A DNA stretch of 64,000 nucleotides, from contig NZ_JOIX01000027.1 of the NCBI RefSeq assembly GCF_000720175.1, positions 21,143 through 85,142 of the forward strand. The letters are read 5' to 3'. Positions 42,591 to 50,747 of the stretch are shown here, piece after piece. The DNA comes from Streptomyces sp. NRRL S-337. GTDB lineage: Bacteria; Actinomycetota; Actinomycetes; Streptomycetales; Streptomycetaceae. How positions within the stretch are numbered: position 1 is the first letter of the stretch; each line of letters begins with the position of its first letter. The notes beneath the pieces were generated by a model. The model had not been told where the DNA came from. It saw nothing but the letters and a program-made list of their open reading frames with translations, and made no database searches. The position numbers were made by a program, and so were the translations under genes.

Positions 42591-43361
42591 GTGAGCGCAA
42601 TCCCCCCGGGGGCCCGCCCCCGACGCCTGCCCGGAGCCCGCCGTACGGGGCGCGCCGCGCTCGCGGGGGCGGTCTGCGCGGTGCTGGCCGCGGGGCTGGC
42701 CGGCTGCGGCGCGGACGAGGACCCGGACGCCGGCACCAACGGCATGGCGAAGCTGCCCCCGGCGAAGATCCAGGCCAGGACCCGGGCCGCCGCCGAGCAC
42801 GCCGGCACGGTCCACCTCACCGGCAACGTCGTCAGCAAGGGCCGTACGTACAAGCTCGACATGAGCCTGGCCGAGAACGGCGCCAAGGGGGAACTGACCA
42901 CCAAGGCGGCCGCCTTCCAGCTGCTGCGGGTCGGCAGCGCGCTCTACCTCAAGGCGGACCCGTCCTTCTGGGCGGGCGAGAAGGGCGGCGCGTCCGGTGC
43001 GGCGCAGAAACTCGGCGGCAAATACGTGAAGGTGCCCGCCTCCGACCCGGTCTACCGGAAATTCAGCGGCTTCACCGACAAGGACACCCTGCTCGCCAGC
43101 CTGCTCGGGCTGCGCGGCAAGCTGACGGCGAAGGACCGCTCCACCGTCGGCGGCGTCCGCACCGTCCGGCTGGCCGCCGGGGCCGGCGCCGGCGGCGTCC
43201 TGGACGTCTCCCTGGAGGGCACGCCGTACCCGCTGCGGCTGCAGCGCGCGGGGGACGCGGGGGTGGTCCGGTTCGGCGACTGGGACCGGCGGGTGGACCT
43301 TGAGGCGCCGGCGAAGGACCAGGTCGTCGACTACGGGTCGCAGATCTCCGGCGCGCACTGA
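42591..43361 (+). CDS. Lipoprotein of unknown function (LprG/LolA-like fold likely)
   Basis: 256 residues. A signal peptide with lipobox LAGC (acylated Cys39) follows an Arg-rich N-region. The mature domain starts with ARTRAAAEHAGTVHLTGNVVSKGRTYKLDMSLAENG and GELTTKAAAFQLLRVGSALYLKAD, repeated beta-strands typical of the half-barrel in LprG/LppX/LolA-like lipoproteins; I suggest this fold only from the pattern. The GTG at 42591 has AGGAGG at 42575-42580. It is divergent from the MgtE-N gene. Possible lipid or glycolipid carrier. Confidence 0.85.
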   Translation: MSAIPPGARPRRLPGARRTGRAALAGAVCAVLAAGLAGCGADEDPDAGTNGMAKLPPAKIQARTRAAAEHAGTVHLTGNVVSKGRTYKLDMSLAENGAKGELTTKAAAFQLLRVGSALYLKADPSFWAGEKGGASGAAQKLGGKYVKVPASDPVYRKFSGFTDKDTLLASLLGLRGKLTAKDRSTVGGVRTVRLAAGAGAGGVLDVSLEGTPYPLRLQRAGDAGVVRFGDWDRRVDLEAPAKDQVVDYGSQISGAH

Positions 43362-43397
43362 GCGGCCGGTCCCGGACCGCGGCCCGGTGGCGTCCGG

Positions 43398-43940
43398 TCA
43401 GCCCTTGCGGCCGCGGCGCAGCAGCTTCGGCAGCGCCGCCGGGATCGGCCGGCGGGTGATCGCGGGGCTCGCCAGCGGCGGCGCGGCGTGCGAGTCCTCG
43501 GGCATCCGGCCGGGCCGCTGCTCGGCCTGTGCGTCCACCGGCTCCAGCCGCAGCACCCGGCACTCGCGCGCCCAGCGCTCGGTAAGGGTGTCCGCGTCCG
43601 GTGCGTTGAGCCGCTTGCCCTTCAGCTCCTCGACGGCGGAGTGCCAGGCGTCGCCCTCCGGCGCCGCCTCGACGACCCGGGCCTGCCAGGCGACCAGCCG
43701 GCCGCCCTTGTCCTTGCTGCGTACGGTGACCGTCGCCGGGCCGCCGTCGGTCAGTCCGAGGTCCGCCAGCGGCTGCTCACCGCTGCCGTCGCCCACGAGG
43801 CAGGCCGCGCCGTCGTGCCAGACGTGCCACAGCGCCCGGGCCGGGCCCGTCGTACCCCGCACCCAGATGAGGCCGGACTTCTTCGTGGCCTCCTCGATGA
43901 GCGCCCGATCCTGCAGGGCCTGCGACACGGTCTCCGTCAT
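43398..43940 (-). CDS. Conserved hypothetical protein (180 aa)
   Basis: Soluble protein. The first 120 residues look like a split-barrel fold: RALIEEATKKSGLIWVRG, ARALWHVWHDGAACLVGDGSGEQPLADLG, ATVTVRSKDKGGRLVAWQARVVEA, reminiscent of pyridoxamine-phosphate-oxidase-like proteins, but I see no clear flavin motif. The C-terminus is basic (LPKLLRRGRKG). It stands behind a leaderless-type promoter (TAGGCT seven bases before the ATG). Function unknown. Confidence 0.85.
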   Translation of the reverse strand: MTETVSQALQDRALIEEATKKSGLIWVRGTTGPARALWHVWHDGAACLVGDGSGEQPLADLGLTDGGPATVTVRSKDKGGRLVAWQARVVEAAPEGDAWHSAVEELKGKRLNAPDADTLTERWARECRVLRLEPVDAQAEQRPGRMPEDSHAAPPLASPAITRRPIPAALPKLLRRGRKG

Positions 43941-43947
43941 ACGGCTC

Positions 43948-43953
43948 AGCCTA
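43948..43953 (-). promoter_or_regulatory. Leaderless -10 box for the 180-residue protein gene
   Basis: TAGGCT on the minus strand, seven bases before the ATG at 43940, no ribosome site. Confidence 0.65.
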
Positions 43954-44006
43954 ATGGCCCGGGCGGAACCCGCCGGGGCCCGCCCAGCTGGTGGAACGCG
44001 GGTGCG

Positions 44007-44028
44007 TCACAGCCACCCGTTCCGCTTG
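44007..44028 (-). repeat. 22-base copy of the corA 3' end
   Basis: Identical to 44087-44108, which encodes the last codons and stop of corA (KRNGWL-stop). The copy lies 80 bases away in the gap, with a terminator-like hairpin between. Confidence 0.9.
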
Positions 44029-44036
44029 CTGTGTCC

Positions 44037-44056
44037 TCCGGGGGGCAACCCCCGGA
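44037..44056 (-). terminator. Hairpin with GCAA tetraloop after corA
   Basis: TCCGGGGG (44037-44044) and CCCCCGGA (44049-44056) close a GCAA loop, a stable GNRA-type loop on the plus strand (TTGC on the minus strand). It is 31 bases after the corA stop. Confidence 0.55.
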
Positions 44057-44086
44057 CCCCCGGCCGCATCCGGCGCGCGGCCGTCC

Positions 44087-45214
44087 TCACAGCCACCCGT
44101 TCCGCTTGAAGCCGCGGTGGATGCCGACGCAGATCGCGACGGTGACGACCAGGACCGCCGGATAGCCGTACTTCCACTTCAGCTCCGGCATGTAGGTGAA
44201 GTTCATGCCGTAGATGCCGGCGATCATCGTGGGCACCGCGAAGATCGCCGCCCAGGCCGTGATCTTGCGCATGTCCTCGTTCTGCGCCACCGCGGCCTGC
44301 GCGAGGTTGGCCTGCAGGATCGAGTTGAGCAGGTCGTCGAAGGACAGCACCTGCTCGTTGACCCGGGCGAGGTGGTCGGCGACGTCCCGGAAGTACTTCT
44401 GGATGTCGGAGTCGACCAGCCGCATCGGCCGCTCGCTGAGCAGCTGCATCGGCCGCAGCAGCGGCGACACCGCGCGCTTGAACTCCAGTACCTCGCGCTT
44501 GAGTTGGTAGATCCGCCCGGCGTCGCCGCCCTTCGCGGAGCTCTTGGTGCCGGTGCCCTTGCCGTTGGTGCCCGAGCTGAAGACGTCGATCTCCACCTCG
44601 TCGATGTCGTCCTGGACCGCCCCGGCCACCGCCATGTAGCCGTCCACCACCTGGTCGGCGATGGCGTGCAGGACCGCGGACGGCCCCTTGGCCAGCAGCT
44701 CCGGGTCGTCCTGCAGCCGGTGTCGCAGCGCCCGCAGCGAGCCCTGGCCGCCGTGCCGCACGGTCACGATGAAGTCCCGGCCGGTGAAGCACATCACCTC
44801 GCCGGTCTCCACGACCTCGCTGGTGGCGGTCAGCTCGGCGTGCTCGACGTAGTGGACGGTCTTGAAGACCGTGAACAGCGTGTCGTCGTAGCGCTCCAGC
44901 TTGGGCCGCTGGTGGGCGTGCACGGCGTCCTCGACGGCGAGCGGGTGCAGCCCGAACTCCTTGGCGATACCGGCGAATTCGGCCTCGGTGGGCTCGTGCA
45001 GCCCGACCCAGATGAAGCCGCCGTCGGCGCGTACGGAGGCCATCGCCTCGGCCGGGGTGACGTGGTCGCTCACCCGGCGGCCCTCGCGGTACACGCCGCA
45101 GTCGACGATGGCGCTGTTGGCGCAGGCCGGGGCGTTGCTCTCGGAACGGTACGGGGTGTCGTCGCGGCGTCGGGACGGGCGGACGGCGGCGCGCAGGTCA
45201 CGGATCATCGACAT
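44087..45214 (-). CDS. corA: CorA-type magnesium/cobalt channel
   Basis: 375 residues. A large cytoplasmic funnel domain (1-310) ends in the long stalk helix LARVNEQVLSFDDLLNSILQANLAQAAVAQNEDMRK. Two membrane helices follow, with the signature YGMNF (Gly336-Met-Asn338) in the selectivity loop and MPELKWKYG outside. The C-terminus is KRNGWL with basic residues. The ATG has AAGGAG about seven bases upstream. It mediates Mg2+ uptake. Together with the MgtE-N/CBS and DUF1003 genes it forms a loose Mg2+-related group, as around Rv1232c-Rv1239c. Confidence 0.95.
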   Translation of the reverse strand: MSMIRDLRAAVRPSRRRDDTPYRSESNAPACANSAIVDCGVYREGRRVSDHVTPAEAMASVRADGGFIWVGLHEPTEAEFAGIAKEFGLHPLAVEDAVHAHQRPKLERYDDTLFTVFKTVHYVEHAELTATSEVVETGEVMCFTGRDFIVTVRHGGQGSLRALRHRLQDDPELLAKGPSAVLHAIADQVVDGYMAVAGAVQDDIDEVEIDVFSSGTNGKGTGTKSSAKGGDAGRIYQLKREVLEFKRAVSPLLRPMQLLSERPMRLVDSDIQKYFRDVADHLARVNEQVLSFDDLLNSILQANLAQAAVAQNEDMRKITAWAAIFAVPTMIAGIYGMNFTYMPELKWKYGYPAVLVVTVAICVGIHRGFKRNGWL

Positions 45215-45752
45215 GGGCGGGCTCCTTCACGGGCCGGCCGTCAGCGCGGGCGCGGGGCGTAACGCTGCCCGGAAGGTGGACGTAGCCCCGGTCATCGGCG
45301 GTACGTCCGCAAAGCGGGCGGCGCTCCGTGCGGATGCTGACGGCGATTCGCAGAACACGGAACAAAGAGGCGAAGGCGCTCTTCCGTCATCTACATCCGG
45401 CGCAAAGGCGCTTCCCCGGTTTCGCCGCTCGGCGGCGGGGTACGGAAGCTCTCGATCAGGAGAGTGACTGCGCGAGGGGGATGACAGGAGAGCTATCGGT
45501 ACTGCACGGTCGACTCGGATCCACCGCAGCCCCACCTCCTCCGGCCGGTCCCCGTTGGGGGACGAACGCCATTCCCTGACCAGACGGCAAGGCTATCAGC
45601 CGCCTGGCGCTGAACGGTGCCGCTTTGCCTGTTCCATACGAACAACGAACCTGCCGCGCAGCGCAGTCACCGAGGGGCCGGGGTCCCCACCGCTCGAACG
45701 GAGCAGGGAGCTCGGCGACAGCGGGGCGGCCGAGCGGCCATATGCTCGCGAC
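45215..45752. other. Long gap between corA and the SUFU gene
   Basis: 538 bases. It holds the corA ribosome site (near 45220-45225, minus strand) and the -10 box of the SUFU gene at 45741-45746. On the minus strand it forms a possible ~480-base corA leader, with an inverted repeat AGCTCTC/GAGAGCT around 45440-45495. I do not recognise an M-box or other Mg riboswitch. No convincing protein: a 102-codon frame at 45227-45535 looks random. Confidence 0.5.
45741..45746 (+). promoter_or_regulatory. Leaderless -10 box for the SUFU-domain gene
   Basis: TATGCT six bases before the ATG at 45753, no ribosome site. Confidence 0.65.
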
Positions 45753-46349
45753 ATGTCTGATGTTCTTGAGCTGGTCGAAGCCCGCCTGCGGACGAGTCTG
45801 GGCGAGCCGGAGGCGCGCGCCGCCGTCACCTTCCTCGGCACCGACCGTATCGAGGTGCTCCGCTTCGTGGACGACCAGGTGGTGCGCTACGCCACGCTCG
45901 GGATGTCCGACCGGCCGATGGCCGATCCGACGGTGGTGGTCGCGGATCCGCTGAAGGGACCGCGCGCCGAGCTCGTGCTGTCGGTGAAGGCGGGCCGCGC
46001 CGACACCGACAAGGTGCTCCGCCCGCTCGCCGTGCTCGCCGCGTCCCCGCAGGTGGAGGGCGTGGTGGTGGCCCCCGGCGCCTCCCTCGACGTGGGTGAG
46101 CCGCTGTGGCCGGGCGCGCCCTTCACCTCGGTCCTGGTGGGCGAGCCGGGCGGGCTCGTGGAGGATCTGGAGTTGGACGCTCCGATGGATCCCGTACGGT
46201 TCCTGCCGCTGCTGCCGATGACCCCCAACGAGGCCGCCTGGAAGCGGGTGCACGGCGCCCAGGCCCTCCAGGAGCGCTGGCTGGCGAACGGGACGGACCT
46301 GAGGGATCCGGCCCGCAAGTCCGTCCCGCTGGACGTCACACCGGAGTGA
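45753..46349 (+). CDS. Suppressor-of-fused (SUFU) domain protein
   Basis: 198 residues. The SUFU-like fold is suggested by YATLGMSDRPMADP near the middle of the N-half, RAELVLSVKAG, VVVAPGASLDVGEPLWPGAPFTSVLVGEPGG and the C-terminal LLPMTPNEAAWKRVHGAQALQERW, the conserved bacterial SUFU pattern. The domain is named after a eukaryotic Hedgehog-pathway protein; bacterial members are often immunity proteins of contact-dependent toxins or unknown. No toxin gene is adjacent. The ATG is behind a leaderless-type promoter. Confidence 0.85.
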   Translation: MSDVLELVEARLRTSLGEPEARAAVTFLGTDRIEVLRFVDDQVVRYATLGMSDRPMADPTVVVADPLKGPRAELVLSVKAGRADTDKVLRPLAVLAASPQVEGVVVAPGASLDVGEPLWPGAPFTSVLVGEPGGLVEDLELDAPMDPVRFLPLLPMTPNEAAWKRVHGAQALQERWLANGTDLRDPARKSVPLDVTPE

Positions 46350-46388
46350 GCCGAGTGGGCGAGCTCACCAACCCCCGTTCGGCCGCGG

Positions 46389-47654
46389 TCAGTTGGCGAA
46401 GACCGTGACGCCGTCCTCGGTCGCGTGCCGCGGCTGGTGCTCCGCCGCCTCGTGGGTGAGCGCCCCGCGCCGTACGACGACCACCAGCGCGCCCAGCACC
46501 GCGGTGACCGCGGCGACCACGAACGGGATGTGGAGGTTGCTCCACTCCTCGATCTTCGGCGCGAAGTAGGGCGCCGCCGCGGCCGCGAACCAGCGGACGA
46601 AGTTGTAGCCGGCGCTGGCCACCGGGCGCGGGGCATCCGACACGCCGAGGGCCAGTTCGGTGTAGACGGTGTTGTTCACGCCGATGAAGGCGCCGGACAG
46701 GATCGTGCAGACGACGGCCGCGGTGTGGTTGCCGTAGCCGAGGATGAGCACGTCCACGGCGAGCAGTACCAGCGAGCCGCCGAGCACCTTCAGCGAGCCG
46801 AACCGCGCCTGCATGCGCGGAGCCACGATCACCGAGAAGACCGCCAGCAGCACGCCCCAGGCGAAGAACACCGCGCCCGAACGGTAGGGCGTCATGTTCA
46901 GCACGAACGGCGTGAAGGCCAGCACGGTGAAGAACGTGTAGTTGTAGAAGAAGGCGGAGACCGCGGCCGAGGCGAGGCCGCCGTGGCCGAGTGCCTTGAT
47001 CGGGTCCAGCAGCGAGGTCTTGCGGGCGGGCTTCGGCTGCTCCTTGAGGAAGGCCGTGATGCACAGGAAGCCGATCGCCATCAGCGTGGCCGTGCCGAAG
47101 AAGGGATAGCGCCAGCTGGCGTTGCCGAGGGCCGCGCCGAGCAGCGGGCCGCAGGCCATGCCGAGGCCGAGCGCGGACTCGTAGAGCAGGATCGCCGCCG
47201 CGCTGCCTCCCGCCGCCGCTCCGACGATGACCGCGAGGGCGGTGGAGACGAAGAGCGCGTTGCCCAGGCCCCAGCCCGCCCGGAAGCCGACCAGTTGGCC
47301 GACCGAGTCCGACGTTCCGGCCAGGCCCGCGAAGACGACCACGAAGGCGAGGCCGAGCAGCAGGGTCCTGCGGCCGCCGATCCGGCTGGAGACGAAGCCG
47401 GTCAGCAGCATCGCGACGGCGGTGATCAGGAAGTACGAGGTGAACAGCAGGGAGACCTGGCTGTTGGTGGCGCGCAGGCCCCGGGCGATCGAGGGGAGGA
47501 TCGGGTCGACCAGGCCGATGCCCATGAAGGCCACGACCGAGGCGCCGGCCGTGGCCCAGACGGCCTTCGGCTGGCGCAGCAGGGAGGTGCCGCCCTCGTC
47601 GAACGGATCGGCCGTCGTGCCGCCGCCGTGGCCGCTGCTCGTGGTGCCGCTCAT
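46389..47654 (-). CDS. Major facilitator superfamily (MFS) efflux transporter
   Basis: 421 residues, 12 transmembrane helices. Motif A is visible after helix 2 as GFVSSRIGGRRTLLLG, and helix 1 has VAFMGIGLVDPILPSIARGL, typical of drug/proton antiporters; the second half shows the repeat with FFAWGVLLAVFSVIVAPRMQARFG. A hydrophilic Gly/Thr-rich N-terminus (about 25 residues) precedes it. The unusually A+T-rich upstream region at 47690-47725 suggests a regulated promoter. Substrate unknown; similar proteins export antibiotics or biocides. Confidence 0.93.
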   Translation of the reverse strand: MSGTTSSGHGGGTTADPFDEGGTSLLRQPKAVWATAGASVVAFMGIGLVDPILPSIARGLRATNSQVSLLFTSYFLITAVAMLLTGFVSSRIGGRRTLLLGLAFVVVFAGLAGTSDSVGQLVGFRAGWGLGNALFVSTALAVIVGAAAGGSAAAILLYESALGLGMACGPLLGAALGNASWRYPFFGTATLMAIGFLCITAFLKEQPKPARKTSLLDPIKALGHGGLASAAVSAFFYNYTFFTVLAFTPFVLNMTPYRSGAVFFAWGVLLAVFSVIVAPRMQARFGSLKVLGGSLVLLAVDVLILGYGNHTAAVVCTILSGAFIGVNNTVYTELALGVSDAPRPVASAGYNFVRWFAAAAAPYFAPKIEEWSNLHIPFVVAAVTAVLGALVVVVRRGALTHEAAEHQPRHATEDGVTVFAN

Positions 47655-47689
47655 GCCGCGGTTCCCCTTCCCGTTGCCGGAGATCGTTG

Positions 47690-47725
47690 ACGTTTACATA
47701 CATTAAGTTAGAAGCCCTAAAGAGT
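47690..47725 (-). promoter_or_regulatory. A+T-rich promoter/operator region of the MFS gene
   Basis: TTTACATACATTAAGTTAG and flanks form the lowest-G+C stretch of the neighbourhood, 36-70 bases before the MFS ATG (47654). TAACTT and TATGTA on the minus strand are -10 candidates. Overlapping near-palindromic ACATAC/GTATGT-type elements could be a MarR- or TetR-type operator. Confidence 0.45.
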
Positions 47726-47866
47726 GCAAGCTGCAACTAGTTCTCCGCGGGTGGGTGGCGCAGGGTGCCGGAGAGGTCAAGTGCGGGGCGTGGCAAGTGA
47801 TTCCGCCCACATCGGTCGGGTGATCGTCCTTGACGCGGCGGCGGCCCTGGAGGACCGTTGGTCCTT

Positions 47867-48505
47867 ATGAGGGGCGAACCCAGTTGTCCGAAGTGCGGAG
47901 GCCGGGTGCGGGCGCCCGGTCTCTTCTCCGACACCTGGCAGTGCGCCCTGCACGGCACCGTGCATCCGCTCCAGCCGGTCGTCCCGCCGAGCGTCGAGGC
48001 GCTCGGCGTCGTCGTGCACCGCGCGCAGGTCCCCGTCTGGATGCCCTGGCCGCTGCCGGTCGGCTGGCTGTTCACCGGCGTGGCCTGCGCGGGCGACGAC
48101 CGCAGCGGCGGCCGGGCGACCGCGGTGGCCTGCACGGGCCCCGGACCGCTCGGCGGACCCGGTGAACTCCTCCTGGTCGCCGAGGAACTGGGCGTCGGAC
48201 TCGGCGCGCGCTACGCCGGCATCGACGGCCCCGACCCCGGCCCCCACATGTCCGACGGCAAACCCGCGCACGGGAAGGTGCTGGCCGCCGGCCGCCCCAC
48301 CCCGCTCTGGCACGTCGACGGTGCGCCGCCGGACCGCGCGGTCTTCGCAGGCGAAGCGCGCGGGCTGTGGCTGTGGGCGATCGCCTGGCCCGAGCAGTCC
48401 GGGCTGCTGATGTACGACGAACTGGTGCTGACGGACCTGCGCGAGGCGGGCGCCGAGGTGGACCTGCTGCCCTGCGGGGCGCTCTCCCCGCGCATCCTGA
48501 GCTGA
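47867..48505 (+). CDS. DUF6758 zinc-ribbon protein
   Basis: 212 residues. The N-terminus has CPKCGG...WQCALHG, a zinc-ribbon-like pair of cysteines and a Cys/His pair. A compact domain follows with PVWMPWPLPVGWLFTGVA, DDRSGGRATAVACTGPGPLGG and ARYAGIDGPDPG, which I recall as the conserved DUF6758 of streptomycetes. I prefer the ATG at 47867 (MRGEPSCP); an in-frame TTG at 47858 is closer to GGAGG at 47849. No catalytic hint. It is divergent from the MFS gene. Confidence 0.85.
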   Translation: MRGEPSCPKCGGRVRAPGLFSDTWQCALHGTVHPLQPVVPPSVEALGVVVHRAQVPVWMPWPLPVGWLFTGVACAGDDRSGGRATAVACTGPGPLGGPGELLLVAEELGVGLGARYAGIDGPDPGPHMSDGKPAHGKVLAAGRPTPLWHVDGAPPDRAVFAGEARGLWLWAIAWPEQSGLLMYDELVLTDLREAGAEVDLLPCGALSPRILS

Positions 48506-48620
48506 CCGGGCCGGCCGTCCGGGGAGGGGCGCCGCCCGGCGGCACGGGCCGGGCCGTCCGACGGCCCGGTTATCCTTCTGGGGTCCCCCGCCCGTCCCGC
48601 AGCAGTCTGGAGTCCGCGTC

Positions 48621-49472
48621 GTGCGCATCGATCTGCACACCCACTCCACGGCTTCCGACGGTACGGACACCCCGGCCGAGCTGGTGCGCGGCGCCGCGGC
48701 CGCCGGGCTGGACGTCGTCGCGCTGACCGACCACGACACCGTCGCCGGCCACGCCGAGGCGCGGGCCGCGCTGCCCGAGGGGCTGACGCTGGTCACCGGC
48801 GCCGAACTCTCCTGCCGGCTCGACGGGGTGAGCCTCCACATGCTCGCCTACCTCTTCGCCCCCGAGGAGCCCGAACTCGCCCGCGAGCGGGAGCTGGTCC
48901 GCGACGACCGGGTGCCGCGGGCCCGAGCCATGATCGGCAAGCTGCGCGAGCACGGCATCCCGGTCACCTGGGAGCAGGTCGCACGGATCGCCGGCGACGG
49001 CGCCGTGGGCCGTCCGCACATCGCCACCGCCCTCATGGAGCTGGGCGTCGTCGACTCCGTCAACGACGCCTTCGCGTCCTGGCTGGCCAGCGACGGCCCG
49101 GCGTACGTGGAGAAGCACGAGCTCGACCCGTTCGACGCGATCCGGCTGGTCAAGGCCGCGGGCGGGGTCACCGTCTTCGCGCACCCGCTGGCCGTCAAGC
49201 GCGGCAGGTGCGTACCGGAGAGCGCGATCGCCGAACTCGCCGCGGCCGGTCTGGACGGTATCGAGGTCGACCACATGGACCACGACGCGCCGACCCGCGC
49301 CCGGCTGCGCGGAATGGCCGCCGACCTCGGCCTGCTGACCACCGGCTCCAGCGACTACCACGGCAGCCGCAAGACCTGCAGCCTCGGCGACTGCACCACC
49401 GACCCCGAGGTCTACGGGGAGATCGTGCGCCGCGCCACCGGCGCCTTCCCCGTCCCCGGCGCGGGCGGCTGA
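48621..49472 (+). CDS. PHP-domain metal-dependent phosphoesterase (RNase AM/YciV-like)
   Basis: 283 residues. The metal-binding PHP motifs are MRIDLHTHSTASDGT (HxH), ALTDHDTVAGH (D-H), GAELSC (Glu), VFAHPLA (His), and a final SSDYHG (Asp-x-His). This single-domain type cleaves 3',5'-bisphosphonucleotides or acts as 5'-3' exoribonuclease in E. coli. GTG start at 48621 with GGAG upstream. It stands before MarC. Confidence 0.92.
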   Translation: MRIDLHTHSTASDGTDTPAELVRGAAAAGLDVVALTDHDTVAGHAEARAALPEGLTLVTGAELSCRLDGVSLHMLAYLFAPEEPELARERELVRDDRVPRARAMIGKLREHGIPVTWEQVARIAGDGAVGRPHIATALMELGVVDSVNDAFASWLASDGPAYVEKHELDPFDAIRLVKAAGGVTVFAHPLAVKRGRCVPESAIAELAAAGLDGIEVDHMDHDAPTRARLRGMAADLGLLTTGSSDYHGSRKTCSLGDCTTDPEVYGEIVRRATGAFPVPGAGG

Positions 49473-49566
49473 GCCCGCCGCGGTCCGCCGGCCGCCGCGC
49501 CGCACCGACCGCGCGCGACGCCGTTGTGCCGGTCCGCGGGCCGGCACCCGCCACGCGGCCCACCGG

Positions 49567-49598
49567 CTCCTCCCTCTCCTCCTTCCTCTCCTCCTTCC
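49567..49598 (+). repeat. 32-base uninterrupted polypyrimidine tract
   Basis: CTCCTCCCTCTCCTCC and its mirror-like continuation run from 49567 to 49598 without a purine, in the 226-base gap before marC. On the other strand it is a polypurine run with several AGGAGG-like cores. Such tracts can form triplex DNA. Confidence 0.8.
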
Positions 49599-49698
49599 GT
49601 TTCCACTCCCGGTCGCACTCCCGGACCCGTGCGTGCCCCGCGCCGGCCCGTGACCGTCCCGATCCGCTCGTCCGTACCCCTCTCGCAAGGCCAGCACC

Positions 49699-50304
49699 AT
49701 GTTCGACGTCGCCGTCTTCAGCACCCTTTTCGTCACGCTTTTCGTGATCATGGACCCGCCGGGGATCACCCCGATCTTCCTCGCCCTCACTTCCGGCCGG
49801 CCGGCCAAGGTCCAGCGCCGGATGGCCTGGCAGGCCGCCGCCGTCGCCTTCTGCGTGATCGCCGTCTTCGGGCTCTTCGGCCGGCAGATCCTCGGCCGGC
49901 TGCACATCTCGACACCCGCGCTGATGATCGCGGGCGGGCTGCTGCTCCTGCTCGTGGCGCTGGACCTGCTGACCGGGAAGTCGGAGGAGCCGACCCAGAC
50001 CAAGGACGTCAACGTGGCGCTGGTGCCGCTGGGCATGCCGCTGCTCGCCGGGCCCGGCGCGATCGTGTCGGTGATCCTCGCCGTGCAGCACGCCCACGGA
50101 TTCGCGGCCCAGCTCTCCGTGTGGGCGGCGATCGCGGCGATCCATGTGGTGCTGTATCTGGTGATGCGGTTCTCGCTGGTGATCATCCGTGTGATCAAGG
50201 ACGGCGGAGTGGTCCTGGTGACCCGGCTGGCGGGCATGATGCTGTCCGCGCTGGCAGTGCAGCAGATCATCAACGGTGTGCTGCAGGTCATCCAGGCGGC
50301 CTGA
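49699..50304 (+). CDS. MarC-family integral membrane protein
   Basis: 201 residues with six helices in two halves. The family pattern is clear: FVTLFVIMDPPGITPIFLALT in helix 1, LFGRQILGRLHISTPALMIAGGLLLL, the loop VALVPLGMPLLAGPGAI, and the end LSALAVQQIINGV. It is an UPF0056-type transporter-like protein; earlier linked to multiple antibiotic resistance in E. coli but this has not held. The ATG lacks a strong ribosome site. Confidence 0.93.
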   Translation: MFDVAVFSTLFVTLFVIMDPPGITPIFLALTSGRPAKVQRRMAWQAAAVAFCVIAVFGLFGRQILGRLHISTPALMIAGGLLLLLVALDLLTGKSEEPTQTKDVNVALVPLGMPLLAGPGAIVSVILAVQHAHGFAAQLSVWAAIAAIHVVLYLVMRFSLVIIRVIKDGGVVLVTRLAGMMLSALAVQQIINGVLQVIQAA

Positions 50305-50327
50305 GCGACGGCCCCCACCTATGGCAG

Positions 50328-50359
50328 CGCCCCCGTACGGCATGTTCCGTACGGGGGCG
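50328..50359. terminator. Bidirectional terminator between marC and the 50-residue protein gene
   Basis: CGCCCCCGTACGG (50328-50340) pairs perfectly over 13 bases with 50347-50359 around CATGTT. Convergent genes flank it. Confidence 0.88.
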
Positions 50360-50392
50360 GTGCGGCGTCGGTGGCCTTTGGGCGGCCAGGGA

Positions 50393-50545
50393 TTAACGGG
50401 CGACGGTGTCGGCCGGGCGGATGTAGATGCGCTGGCCGATTGCGGCGGCCTGCTGCACGATCCGGTTGACGGAGGCGGCGTCCACGACGGTGCTGTCCAC
50501 GGCCGTGCCGTCGACGTCGTCCAGGCGCATGATCTCGAAGCGCAT
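50393..50545 (-). CDS. Small conserved protein (50 aa)
   Basis: 50 residues: MRFEIMRLDDVDGTAVDST, then VVDAASVNRIVQQAAAIGQRI and a short end. It has an N-terminal strand pattern and a central helix; acidic then basic. The ATG has GGGAGAAGCC upstream. I believe it is conserved in streptomycetes. It is cytoplasmic by composition. No known function. It is divergent from the NYN-domain gene across an A+T-rich gap. Confidence 0.82.
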   Translation of the reverse strand: MRFEIMRLDDVDGTAVDSTVVDAASVNRIVQQAAAIGQRIYIRPADTVAR

Positions 50546-50747
50546 CAGGCTTCTCCCTTCGTCGGAATCCTCCTGCGGAGAACGTGAGTGGTGCGGATCA
50601 CCGGGCCTCGTCGCCCGCCGTCCGTACAGGTACAACGACCCGCAGGCTGCAATCATTCCCTACGCTAAAGAAATTTTTCGACGGTCTAAATACTCGCAGG
50701 TAGAGCGGTTGTGCCCGCCGAGCCGCCGCCCGGACAATGGGTCCGGT
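50546..50747. other. A+T-rich divergent promoter region
   Basis: CTAAAGAAATTTTTCGACGG and TCTAAATACTC (50664-50696) make this the most A+T-rich spot of the area. It should drive the 50-residue protein gene, the NYN gene or both. The exact boxes are unclear. Confidence 0.4.

Noticed and set aside
45215..45460. Mg riboswitch (M-box) before corA
   Set aside because: A long leader is present but I cannot find the conserved M-box core; kept as unassigned leader.
45227..45535. 102-codon minus-strand frame before corA
   Set aside because: Ser/Arg/Pro-rich random-looking composition, no ribosome site, overlaps the corA leader.
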